From the NCBI GenBank assembly GCA_050248795.1, contig JBFWRS010000021.1, positions 1 through 61,139 on the forward strand: DNA of 61,139 bases. Direction: 5' to 3'. Made by a program: the position numbers and the translations under genes. How positions within the stretch are numbered: the first letter of the stretch is position 1; the number at the start of each line of letters is the position of its first letter. Source of the DNA: CAZTDU01 sp050248795. Its GTDB lineage: Bacteria > Pseudomonadota > Gammaproteobacteria > Burkholderiales > SG8-39. Shown here piece after piece: positions 32,269 through 39,786 of this stretch. The notes under the pieces are model-generated. The model did no database searches. It was not told the origin of the DNA and saw only the letters and a program-made list of their open reading frames with translations.

Positions 32269-33396
32269 TCAGGCTTTCTCTTTGGGGTCCCTCTTCCACT
32301 CGCCCAGGCCCAGGTCCGGCGCGTCGGAGGCGCGCTTGCCGATCGACAGGCGCACGCGCAGCGCGAGGTCGGTGCGCGAGTCGGCGTGGTGCAGCGCTTC
32401 TTCCAGCGAGATCTTGCGGTCCATGTACAGGTCGTACAGCGACTGATCGAACGTGCGCATGCCGATCTCGGCGGACTTGGCCATCGCCGCCTTGATCTCG
32501 TCCACGCGCCCCTTCTGGATCAGGTCGGCGACGTAGGGCGAAGTCAGCATCACCTCGATGGCGGGCACCAGCTTCTGGTTCAGGCCCGGCACCAGGCGCT
32601 GCGAGATCACGCCCTGCAGGTTCAGCGACAGGTCCATGAAAAGCTGCCGGTGCGCGTCCTCCGGGAAGAAATTGATGACTCGCTCCAGCGCCTGGTTGGC
32701 GTTGTTGGCGTGCAGCGTCGAAATGCACAGGTGCCCGGTCTCGGCGTAGGCCACCGCGTGCTGCATGGTCTGGCGGTCGCGGATCTCGCCGATGACGATC
32801 ATGTCGGGCGCCTCGCGCATCGCATTCCTGAGCGCCTCGTCGAACGAATGCGTGTCGATGCCGACCTCGCGCTGGTCGACGATCGACTTGCCGTGCACGT
32901 GCATGAATTCGATCGGGTCCTCGATGGTGAGGATGTGGCCGGTGGCGTTCTGGTTACGGTAGTCGACCATCGCCGCCATCGTCGTGGACTTGCCCGAGCC
33001 GGCGGAACCGACGATCAGCACCAGGCCGCGCTTTTTCATCACCAGCTCGCCCAGCAGCGGCGGCAGGTTCAGCGCGGCGAACGACGGGATCTTCGACTTG
33101 ATGTAGCGCACCACCATCGCCACCTCGCCCTTCTGCAGGTAGGCGTTGATGCGAAAGCGGCCGATGCCCTCGGCGCTGATGGCGAGGTTGGCTTCCAGCG
33201 TTTCCTCGAAGTCGCGCGACTGGCGCTCGTTCATGACGCTGTAGGCGAGCGCCTTGACTTCGCCCGGCTTCATCGCCGGCGCTTCCAGCGGCCGCGTCGC
33301 GCCCTCGATCTTGATGTTCGGTGGCGCGCCCATGGACAGGAACAGGTCCGACGCGTTGTAGTCGACCATCGCCTTCAGCAGCTGGAACAGCTCCAT
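32269..33396 (-). CDS. pilU: Type IV pilus retraction ATPase PilU
   Basis: This 375-residue hexameric ATPase has MELFQLLKAMVDYNASDLFLSMGAPP at the N-terminus, Walker A GSAGSGKST, the Asp box DPIEFMHVH, Walker B MIVIGEIRD and the His box HLCISTLHANNA. It belongs to the PilT/PilU branch. The 375-residue length and the absence of the PilT AIRNLIRE tail favour PilU. Its usual partner pilT is not in the window. The start lies 13 bp after the flavin reductase stop, so the two may be co-transcribed. Confidence 0.88.
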   Translation of the reverse strand: MELFQLLKAMVDYNASDLFLSMGAPPNIKIEGATRPLEAPAMKPGEVKALAYSVMNERQSRDFEETLEANLAISAEGIGRFRINAYLQKGEVAMVVRYIKSKIPSFAALNLPPLLGELVMKKRGLVLIVGSAGSGKSTTMAAMVDYRNQNATGHILTIEDPIEFMHVHGKSIVDQREVGIDTHSFDEALRNAMREAPDMIVIGEIRDRQTMQHAVAYAETGHLCISTLHANNANQALERVINFFPEDAHRQLFMDLSLNLQGVISQRLVPGLNQKLVPAIEVMLTSPYVADLIQKGRVDEIKAAMAKSAEIGMRTFDQSLYDLYMDRKISLEEALHHADSRTDLALRVRLSIGKRASDAPDLGLGEWKRDPKEKA

Positions 33397-33409
33397 GCCG
33401 TGCCCCCGT

Positions 33410-33931
33410 TCAGAGCTGCAGGTCGTCTATGTCGGTGACGCCCGGCTCGACCAGGCGCTGGTAGTTCTGGTCGGCGTACAAGAGCGGCATGCCGCCCGAG
33501 GAAGCGAGCGCAACCACCTCGCCGACGAAAATGATGTGCGTGGACAGCGCGAGTTCATGCGTCAGGCGGCAATCCAGCGCGACGAGCGCGCGCTCGAGCA
33601 CCGGCGCGCCGGTGGCGAGCCGCCCCCAGTTGTCGCAGGCGAAGCGGTTGTCGCGCCAATGCGCGATTCGCCCCGCGAAACTGTCGGCGACGTGGCGCTG
33701 CCCGCGCTCGAGGATGTTGACGCAGAACACGCCGTTCTTTCGCAGCGCGGGCGGGGTGGGCCCGGCCGAGTGCAGGCACGCGAGCATCTGCGGCGGCTCC
33801 GCGGTCGCGGTGCAGAAGGAGCTCACGGTGACGCCGAATCGGCCGCCGTCGCCATCGGTGGTGATCACCGACACCGCGGTGGCGGCGATGCGCATCGCGT
33901 CTGTGAACAGCCGCTTGTCCAAGGATGACAT
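33410..33931 (-). CDS. Flavin reductase family protein
   Basis: This 173-residue protein has the flavin-reductase-like domain: MSSLDKRLFTDAMRIAATAVSV, VTVSSFCTATAEPPQMLACL, FCVNILERGQRHVADSFAG and LDCRLTHELALSTHIIFVGEV. It should bind FMN or FAD and use NAD(P)H to make free reduced flavin for a partner monooxygenase. Such a reductase could feed the HpaB-type enzyme 9 kb away, but nothing in the sequence links them. The start at 33931 is chosen over a longer frame (to 34045) that overlaps the divergent DadA-like gene. Confidence 0.87.
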   Translation of the reverse strand: MSSLDKRLFTDAMRIAATAVSVITTDGDGGRFGVTVSSFCTATAEPPQMLACLHSAGPTPPALRKNGVFCVNILERGQRHVADSFAGRIAHWRDNRFACDNWGRLATGAPVLERALVALDCRLTHELALSTHIIFVGEVVALASSGGMPLLYADQNYQRLVEPGVTDIDDLQL

Positions 33932-33985
33932 GCCGCGACAATAGGCAAGATGCCGGCTTTCGTAAAGCGCGGTAACCTCGCGGCG

Positions 33986-35227
33986 ATGAAATCCGATGTC
34001 GTGGTGCTTGGCGCAGGAATCGTCGGCGTGTGCGTCGCGCTGCACCTGCAGAAACGCGAACGCAGCGTCGTCCTGCTAGACCGGCGCGGTGCCGCCGAGG
34101 AAACCTCGTTCGGCAATGCCGGACTGATCCAGCGCGAGGGCGTCTATCCGTACGGCTTTCCGCACGATTTCGGCGCGCTCGCGCGCTACGGCCTGAACCG
34201 CACCATAGACGCGCACTACCATCCGTCGGCGCTACCCAGGCTCGCGCCGTTCCTGTGGCAGTACTGGCAGCATTCGCGCCCGGCGCGGCACGCGGCGATC
34301 GCGCGCCAGTACGCGAAGCTCATAGAACACTGCGTCACCGAGCACGACGCGCTCGCGGCCGAAGCCGGCGCCACCGGGCTGATGCGGCGCAGCGGCTGGC
34401 AGAAGGTGTTCCGCACCGAACGCGAGCGCGACCTGCGCTTCGCCGAGGCCGAGCGCTGGAAGCGCGAGTTCGGCATCAACTATCGCGCGCTGGACGCCGC
34501 GCAGTTGCGCGAGGAGGAGCCGCACCTGGCGCCGGTGCTGTGCGGCGCGCTGCACTGGACCGACCCTGTGAGCGTCATCGATCCGCAGGGACTGTCGCTC
34601 GCGTACCTGGCGCAGTTCGAGAAGCTCGGTGGCGTGTTCGCGCAGGGCAATGCCGCGAGCCTCGAGGCGAATGGCGCGGGCTGGCGGCTGCGCACCGCCG
34701 ACGGTCCGCTGGACACCGGCGCCGCGGTGATCGCGCTCGGCCCCTGGGCCGACGTGCTGACGCGCGCGCTCGGCTACGAGTTGCCGCTGGCGGTGAAGCG
34801 CGGCTACCACATGCACTACCGGGCGGCGGGCAGCGCCAGGCTCAAGCTGCCGATGCTGGACGTGGAGCGCGGCTACTTCCTCGCGCCGATGCAGCGCGGC
34901 ATCCGCCTCACCACCGGCGCCGAGTTCGCGCTGCGCGACGCCATCCGCACGCCGGTGCAACTGGGCCGCGCCGAACCGGTCGCGCGCGACCTCTTCCCGC
35001 TCGCCGAGCGGCTGGACACCGAACCGTGGATGGGCGCGCGACCCTGCACGCCGGACATGATGCCGATCATCGGCCGCGCGCCGAAGCACCAGAACCTGTG
35101 GTTTGCCTTCGGCCACGCGCACCACGGCTTCACGCTGAGCGCGGTGACCGGGCGCCTGGTGGCCGAGATGCTCACCGGCGAAGCGCCCTTCGTCGACCCG
35201 GCGCCGTTCCGGGCGGACCGCTTCTGA
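33986..35227 (+). CDS. FAD-dependent oxidoreductase, D-amino acid dehydrogenase (DadA)-like
   Basis: This 413-residue protein has the FAD motif VVLGAGIVGVCVALHLQ (about residues 6–22), then TSFGNAGLIQREGVYPYGFP and ARPCTPDMMPIIGRAPKHQN near the C-terminus, with the HAHHGFTLSAVTG end segment of the DAO family. Members deaminate D-amino acids or related amines, passing electrons to quinone or oxygen. ATG 33986 is preferred to 33950, whose extension is not conserved-looking. It heads the rightward run DadA-like–pyrK–pyrD–carbamoylase–pyrE and may work with them. Confidence 0.85.
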   Translation: MKSDVVVLGAGIVGVCVALHLQKRERSVVLLDRRGAAEETSFGNAGLIQREGVYPYGFPHDFGALARYGLNRTIDAHYHPSALPRLAPFLWQYWQHSRPARHAAIARQYAKLIEHCVTEHDALAAEAGATGLMRRSGWQKVFRTERERDLRFAEAERWKREFGINYRALDAAQLREEEPHLAPVLCGALHWTDPVSVIDPQGLSLAYLAQFEKLGGVFAQGNAASLEANGAGWRLRTADGPLDTGAAVIALGPWADVLTRALGYELPLAVKRGYHMHYRAAGSARLKLPMLDVERGYFLAPMQRGIRLTTGAEFALRDAIRTPVQLGRAEPVARDLFPLAERLDTEPWMGARPCTPDMMPIIGRAPKHQNLWFAFGHAHHGFTLSAVTGRLVAEMLTGEAPFVDPAPFRADRF

Positions 35228-35258
35228 GGACGGCGCGGCCGCCGCGCGGACCCCTGCC

Positions 35259-36065
35259 ATGAGCGCGAAAGTCGCGACGCACGTCTGTCGCGTGCTGGAG
35301 CACCGCTGGGTGAACGCGCGCTACAAGTACCTGCGGCTGAGTTGTCCGGGAGAAATCGCGCTGCGCACCGCCGCCGGCCAGTTCTTCCAGCTCGCCTGCC
35401 CGGTGAGCGAAGCCGAAGCGCCCTTCCTGCGCCGCCCGATGAGCGTGTACGGCATCGGGCCCGAGCCTGACGGCATCGAGTTCCTGTACCACGTCAAGGG
35501 CGCGGGCACGCGCAGCCTCGAACAGCTGCCGGCAGGCGCCAGCCTGTCCATCATCGGGCCGCTCGGCGTCGGCTTCAGCTTTTCCCCGGACTGGAAGCGC
35601 ATCCTGCTGGTGGCGCGCGGCGTCGGGCTGGCCACCATGGCGCCGCTGGTCCCGCTCGCCGCCCGCTCAGGCGTCGCGCTTACCGCGGTGCTGTCGGCGC
35701 GCTCCAGCGCCGACCTGATGCGCGAGGAGTTCCTGCGCGGGGCGCACGCGAACGTGCATGCGGTGTTCGATGCGGACGGCACATCCGCCCTCGACAGGGT
35801 CGAGCCGCTGCTCGCCCGCCTGCTGGCGGAGGAATCCCCCGACATGGTGTACACCTGCGGCTCCAACCGGCTGCTCGCGCTGCTGCAGACGCTGGGGGCG
35901 CGGGGCGAAGTGGCGCTGGAGCAGCAGATGGCCTGCGGCATGGGCGTGTGCCTGTCCTGCGTGCGCCTGTTCCGGCAGGGCGGCGACAGGGTGTTTCGCC
36001 GCGTATGCTGCGAGGGGCCGGTATTCGCACTGGATTCGGTGGACGGAGACGTGCAGTTTGGCTGA
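35259..36065 (+). CDS. pyrK: Dihydroorotate dehydrogenase electron-transfer subunit (PyrK)-like
   Basis: This 268-residue subunit has an FAD/NAD-binding ferredoxin-reductase core: LRRPMSVYGIG, GVGFSFSPDWKRILLVARGVGLA, then a [2Fe-2S] ligand set C-x4-C-x2-C…C in ACGMGVCLSCVR and VCCEGPVF. In class 1B dihydroorotate dehydrogenase, PyrK accepts electrons from PyrD and passes them to NAD+. It lies 31 bp after the DadA-like gene and overlaps pyrD by 8 bp. Class 1B enzymes are more typical of Gram-positive bacteria and anaerobes, so their presence here is unusual. Confidence 0.9.
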   Translation: MSAKVATHVCRVLEHRWVNARYKYLRLSCPGEIALRTAAGQFFQLACPVSEAEAPFLRRPMSVYGIGPEPDGIEFLYHVKGAGTRSLEQLPAGASLSIIGPLGVGFSFSPDWKRILLVARGVGLATMAPLVPLAARSGVALTAVLSARSSADLMREEFLRGAHANVHAVFDADGTSALDRVEPLLARLLAEESPDMVYTCGSNRLLALLQTLGARGEVALEQQMACGMGVCLSCVRLFRQGGDRVFRRVCCEGPVFALDSVDGDVQFG

Positions 36066-37008
36066 CCTGCAAGTGAGGATCGGGGCGCTGAGCCTGAAGA
36101 ACCCGGTGATGCCGGCTTCGGGGTGCTTCGCGCACGAGTACGCCGCGGCGATGGACCTCGCGCGCCTGGGCGCGCTGGTCACCAAGAGCGTGACGCCGAA
36201 GCGCCGCATCGGTAACCCGGTGCCGCGGGTGGCGGAAACCGATGCCGGCATGCTCAATTCCATCGGCATCCCGTCCAGCGGCCTCCTGCACTACGTGGAC
36301 AAGGTGCTGCCACGGTATGCGGGATTGCCGGTGCCGATCGTCGCCAGCGTGTCGGCGGACACCGCCGACGAATTCGCCGCGGCCTGCGAGGCGCTGTCGC
36401 TGCCCGGCGTGGCGGCGATCGAGGCCAACATTTCCTGCCCCAACATCGAGGCCGACGGCCGCGCCTTCGCCATGTCGGCCCGGGATACGCACCTCGCGAT
36501 CGCGGAGATCAAGCGCTGCGCGCGCGTGCCGATCTGGGCGAAGCTGACGCCGAACGTGGCCGACATCGCCGAGATCGCGCGCGCGGCCGAGGCCGCGGGC
36601 GCCGATGCGCTGGTGGTGGCCAACACGCTGCTTGGCATGGCGATCGACCCGCATACGCGCAAGCCCCGGCTGGGCAATGTCATGGGCGGGCTGTCCGGCC
36701 CGGCGGTGCGCCCGGTGGTGCTGCGCATGGTTTTCCAGTGCGCGCGCGCGGTGCGCATCCCGGTGATCGGCTGCGGCGGCATCATGCGCGCCGAGCACGC
36801 GGTCGAGTACATGCTCGCCGGCGCCGCCGCGGTGCAGGTAGGCACCGCGTCGTTCCTCGACCCGGCGGCGATGATCCGCATCATCGACGAGCTCGACGCG
36901 TACTGCGAGCAGCACGGCGTCGCGCGCATCGCCGAGCTCACCGGCGGCGTCGAGATCGACGCCGGGCTCACCGATCGCTGGCTGCGCTTGGCGCAGCAAA
37001 GCGGATAG
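36058..37008 (+). CDS. pyrD: Dihydroorotate dehydrogenase, class 1B catalytic subunit (PyrD)
   Basis: This 316-residue FMN enzyme has NPVMPASGCFAHEYA near the N-terminus, the catalytic-loop NISCPN with the class 1 cysteine (class 2 enzymes have Ser), VVANTLLGMAIDPHTRKP, GGLSGPAVRPVVLRMV and IPVIGCGGI. These residues match class 1B PyrD closely. The first codon is TTG at 36058, overlapping pyrK by 8 bp; GTG 36073 is an alternative. The reaction is dihydroorotate to orotate with NAD+ through PyrK, or the reverse. A carbamoylase-type gene and pyrE follow within 9 bp and 4-bp overlap. Confidence 0.9.
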   Translation: MADLQVRIGALSLKNPVMPASGCFAHEYAAAMDLARLGALVTKSVTPKRRIGNPVPRVAETDAGMLNSIGIPSSGLLHYVDKVLPRYAGLPVPIVASVSADTADEFAAACEALSLPGVAAIEANISCPNIEADGRAFAMSARDTHLAIAEIKRCARVPIWAKLTPNVADIAEIARAAEAAGADALVVANTLLGMAIDPHTRKPRLGNVMGGLSGPAVRPVVLRMVFQCARAVRIPVIGCGGIMRAEHAVEYMLAGAAAVQVGTASFLDPAAMIRIIDELDAYCEQHGVARIAELTGGVEIDAGLTDRWLRLAQQSG

Positions 37009-37017
37009 GCGGGCCGC

Positions 37018-38289
37018 GTGCAGCCGGTGTTCGACAGCGCCGATCGCGAGTTCGCCGCCGAGCTGTTCGAGTCGGTGCGCCGGCTCTCGGCGGACCGCGT
37101 CGGCGTCACGCGACCCTCGTACAGCGACGCGGAAACCGCCGCGCTGCGCGCGGTGGCCTCGGCGGCCGAGGCGGCGGGACTGCAGCCCCGCTACGACGCG
37201 GCGGCGAACCTGGTGGTCGAGCTGCCCGCCGCGACGCCGGGCAAGCCCGCGTACTGGATGGGCTCGCACCTGGATTCGGTGCCCGAAGGCGGCAACTACG
37301 ACGGCCTCGCGGGCGTGGTCGCCGGCCTGATGTGCCTGGCGAAGGCGCGCAGGCTGGGCGTGGCCCTGCAGCGCCCGCTCGCGGTGGTCGGCCTGCGCGG
37401 CGAGGAAAGCGCCTGGTTCGGCAAGCCCTACCTCGGCTCGTACGCGCTGTTCGGCAAGCTCACGCCGCGCGACCTCGAGCGCAGGCACCGCGACACCGGG
37501 CGCACGCTGGGCGAGCACATGGCCGAAGCGGGCGCGGACGTGCGCCGCATCGCCGCCGGCGAGCCGCTCATCGATGCGCGCACGCTCGGCGGCTGGCTCG
37601 AGCTTCACATCGAGCAGGGACCGATCATGGTGGCGCGCGAGGCGCCGGTCGGCGTGGTCACCGGCATACGCGGCAACCTGCGCCACCCCGCGGCGCGCTG
37701 CCTGGGTGCGCCCGGCCATTCGGGCGCGGTGCCGCGCTGGCTGCGCAAGGACGCGGTGTTCGCACTCGCCGAGCTGCTGATGCGGCTTGACGACAACTGG
37801 CAGGCGCTCAACGCGCGCGGCGTGGACCTGGTCGTCACCTGCGGCATCGTCGGCACCGACCCGCGCGAGCACGCGGTGTCGCGCATCCCGGGCGACGTCG
37901 CGTTCAGCCTGGAGATCCGCAGCCAGTCGATGGACACGCTGGAGGCCTTCCACCAGCTCGTGCAGGTGGAGGCGGCAGGGATAGAACGATCGCGCGGCGT
38001 GAAGTTCGACCTCGGCGAGCGGGTGCTGTCCGAGCCCGGCCTGATCGACCGCGACTGGGCCGAGCGCCTGCGCCGCGCCTGCGGCGCGTTGCAGTACCCC
38101 TACATCGACATTCCCAGCGGCGCGGGACACGATGCCGCCAACTTCGCCAACGCCGGCGTGCCCACCGGCATGCTGTTCGTGCGCAACGACCACGGCTCGC
38201 ACAATCCGGACGAGAAGATGGACCTGGAGGATTTCATCATGGGTACCGAGGTGCTGTACCGGGCGGTGACTGACGAGGCAGCGCGATGA
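37018..38289 (+). CDS. Hydantoinase/carbamoylase family amidase (M20, AllC/HyuC-like)
   Basis: This 423-residue metalloenzyme has the zinc-binding GSHLDSVPEGGNYDGLAGV (about residues 82–100), the catalytic EESAWFGKPYLGS, ELHIEQGPIM, and the C-terminal SGAGHDAANFA. This is the family of N-carbamoyl-L-amino acid hydrolases, beta-ureidopropionase and allantoate amidohydrolase. The GTG start at 37018 is 9 bp after pyrD, and the stop overlaps pyrE by 4 bp. Its position between pyrD and pyrE suggests hydrolysis of an N-carbamoyl compound such as N-carbamoyl-aspartate, which would reverse or drain the pyrimidine pathway. The substrate is inferred from neighbours only. Confidence 0.85.
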   Translation: MQPVFDSADREFAAELFESVRRLSADRVGVTRPSYSDAETAALRAVASAAEAAGLQPRYDAAANLVVELPAATPGKPAYWMGSHLDSVPEGGNYDGLAGVVAGLMCLAKARRLGVALQRPLAVVGLRGEESAWFGKPYLGSYALFGKLTPRDLERRHRDTGRTLGEHMAEAGADVRRIAAGEPLIDARTLGGWLELHIEQGPIMVAREAPVGVVTGIRGNLRHPAARCLGAPGHSGAVPRWLRKDAVFALAELLMRLDDNWQALNARGVDLVVTCGIVGTDPREHAVSRIPGDVAFSLEIRSQSMDTLEAFHQLVQVEAAGIERSRGVKFDLGERVLSEPGLIDRDWAERLRRACGALQYPYIDIPSGAGHDAANFANAGVPTGMLFVRNDHGSHNPDEKMDLEDFIMGTEVLYRAVTDEAAR

Positions 38290-38954
38290 GCGCAGTGATG
38301 ACCGCGCGCATGATCCTCGAGGCCGGCGCGGTGCGCTACAGCGCCGGGGATCCGTACTTCCTGTCCTCGGGCTGGGCGAGCCCGGTGTACATCGACGTGC
38401 AGCGCCTGATCTCGTTCCCGCGCCTGCGCGCCGTGCTGATGGACTTCGCCGCCCGCAAGGTGCTGGCCGAGGCCGGCTTCGAGCAGTTCGACGCGGTCGC
38501 CGGGGTCGAGTCCACCGGCATCGCGTATGCCGCGTGGATCGCCGAGCGCCTGTCGCTGCCGCTGCAGTACGTGCACCGCCACCCGCGGGGCTTCGGCGCG
38601 GAGGCGCGGATCGCCGGCACGCTGCGCCCGGGCGCGCGCGTGCTGATGGTGGACGATATCAGCACCGATGGGCGCAGCAAGATCGGGCTCGCGGACGCGC
38701 TGCGCGCGCTGGGCGCGCGCGTAGACCACGTGCTGGTGCTGTTCTTCTACGACGTGTTCGCCGAGGCGCGCGCGCTGCTTGCCGGGCGCGCGCTGCGGCT
38801 GCACTGCCTGGCCACCTGGCAGGACGTGATCGATGAAGCCGCGCACAGCGCCTACCTGCCGCCCGCGGCGATCGAGGACGTGCGCCGCTTCATCGCCGAC
38901 CCGGCGCGCTGGTCGCTCGCGCACGGCGGCATCGGCGAGTTTCCGCGCCAATGA
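38286..38954 (+). CDS. pyrE: Orotate phosphoribosyltransferase-like protein with altered catalytic loop
   Basis: This 222-residue protein matches the PyrE of alphaproteobacterial type: YSAGDPYFLSSGWASPVYID, RLISFPRLRAVLMDFAA, VAGVESTGIAYAAWIAE and VDHVLVLFFYDVF. The PRPP loop reads VDDISTDGRSK (usual VDDVITTGGS). The mobile catalytic loop reads YVHRHPRGFG where family members have YVRKxPKGxG, so the paired Arg-Lys and the second Lys are replaced by His-Arg and Arg. Activity on orotate is therefore uncertain. The 4-bp overlap with the carbamoylase gene means translational coupling. Confidence 0.8.
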   Translation: MSAVMTARMILEAGAVRYSAGDPYFLSSGWASPVYIDVQRLISFPRLRAVLMDFAARKVLAEAGFEQFDAVAGVESTGIAYAAWIAERLSLPLQYVHRHPRGFGAEARIAGTLRPGARVLMVDDISTDGRSKIGLADALRALGARVDHVLVLFFYDVFAEARALLAGRALRLHCLATWQDVIDEAAHSAYLPPAAIEDVRRFIADPARWSLAHGGIGEFPRQ

Positions 38955-39008
38955 CGCGGGGAGCGGCCCTGCGTTGAGCGGCCCTGGCGACGTGGGGTAC
39001 GATTGGAC

Positions 39009-39422
39009 ATGAGCACCTGCACAGTCGAGACCGGCCTGCTGCGCAAGAAGCCGTGCGGGCATGTTGCCGTAGCGGCATGCCTCAACTGCGACCAACCGCT
39101 TTGCATCGAGCACGCGATCGCGCAGCTTTCGGCCGCAGGCCAACGGACCGGCAAGTTCATGTGCCGGGAATGCGCCGCAGCGGAGAAGGAGCACGCCAAG
39201 AACATGGCTGCCGTCGCGCGTGCGCAGGAGGCGAAGAAGCTCGCCGCCATGGAGAAGGCCGTGCACGCGCAGCCAGCCAATCCCGCGGCGGCGAAGAAGC
39301 CGGTCGCGGGCACCCCCCACGCACCCGCAAGCGACGCGCCGGCCAAGGAGCCGGACGCGCTCGAGTTCACGCCCAAGGACGGCAAGTTCGGCTACACGAA
39401 GAAGGAAGACAAGCAGGATTGA
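39009..39422 (+). CDS. Small Cys-rich hypothetical protein (B-box-like zinc motif)
   Basis: This 137-residue protein is not recognised. Its first half has paired cysteines and histidines (MSTCTVETGLL, KKPCGHVAVAACLNCDQPLCIEHA and GKFMCREC) that look like a B-box or similar zinc-binding module. The second half is Lys/Ala/Pro-rich (repeated AKK and PAKEP) and probably disordered. No signal peptide is seen. It is 54 bp after pyrE and may be a separate transcription unit. Two 11-bp direct repeats (GAGCGGCCCTG at 38961 and 38976) lie in the gap. Confidence 0.65.
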   Translation: MSTCTVETGLLRKKPCGHVAVAACLNCDQPLCIEHAIAQLSAAGQRTGKFMCRECAAAEKEHAKNMAAVARAQEAKKLAAMEKAVHAQPANPAAAKKPVAGTPHAPASDAPAKEPDALEFTPKDGKFGYTKKEDKQD

Positions 39423-39477
39423 ACGAACGCCGGGGGCGTCGATCGCGAGGCAGGCCGGCAGTTGCGGGGAGAGTTCG

Positions 39478-39551
39478 TGGAGCGGGTGAAGGGAATCGAA
39501 CCCTCGTAACCAGCTTGGGAAGCTGGTGTTCTGCCATTGAACTACACCCGC
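39478..39551 (-). tRNA. glyU: tRNA-Gly (CCC anticodon) with encoded CCA
   Basis: Read on the minus strand, the sequence starts GCGGGTGTAGTTCAATGGCA and closes with a TTCGATTCCCTTCACCCGCT acceptor/T arm, followed by an encoded CCA (39480–39478). The acceptor stem GCGGGTG pairs with CACCCGC. The anticodon stem CCAGC/GCTGG encloses the loop TTCCCAA, giving anticodon CCC. It closely resembles E. coli tRNA-Gly(CCC). It lies between the small Cys-rich gene and thiS, on the opposite strand. Confidence 0.95.
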
Positions 39552-39564
39552 TTTCGTGACGGAA

Positions 39565-39593
39565 ATTGTATCATTCGCGCCATGATCAACGTC
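39565..39593 (-). promoter_or_regulatory. Candidate promoter of tRNA-Gly
   Basis: A TACAAT -10 is present on the minus strand (39570–39565), about 14 bp before the tRNA 5' end. A weak TGACGT-like -35 lies about 18 bp further upstream, inside thiS. The match is moderate. Confidence 0.35.
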
Positions 39594-39785
39594 ACCGTCA
39601 ACGGTGCCGAACACCGCTTCGAAGCACCCATGGACATCGCCGAACTGCTGAAGAAACTCGAGCTCGCGGGCAAGAAGGTCGCGGTCGAGCGCAATGGCGA
39701 GATCGTGCCCCGGAGCGCACACGCGGCTACCGAACTCGCCGAGGGCGACAGGCTGGAGATCGTCGTCGCGGTCGGAGGAGGCTGA
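39582..39785 (+). CDS. thiS: Sulfur carrier protein ThiS
   Basis: This 67-residue ubiquitin-like protein starts MINVTVNGAEHRFEAPMDIA and ends in the diglycine tail (VAVGGG) that is adenylated and thiocarboxylated. It donates sulfur for thiazole synthesis by ThiG. ATG 39582 is preferred to the in-frame ATG at 39537, which lies in the tRNA gene. thiG follows after 1 bp. Confidence 0.93.
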   Translation: MINVTVNGAEHRFEAPMDIAELLKKLELAGKKVAVERNGEIVPRSAHAATELAEGDRLEIVVAVGGG

Positions 39786-39786
39786 C

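Noticed and set aside
32269..33396. PilT rather than PilU
   Set aside because: The 375-residue length and the C-terminal region fit PilU better; no second retraction ATPase is nearby to compare, so some doubt remains.
38961..38986. Two 11-bp direct repeats GAGCGGCCCTG before the small Cys-rich gene
   Set aside because: Only two copies 15 bp apart in GC-rich sequence; too short to support a functional claim.
39478..39551. tRNA-Gly with GCC or TCC anticodon
   Set aside because: The seven-base loop is TTCCCAA between CCAGC and GCTGG, which places CCC at positions 34–36.
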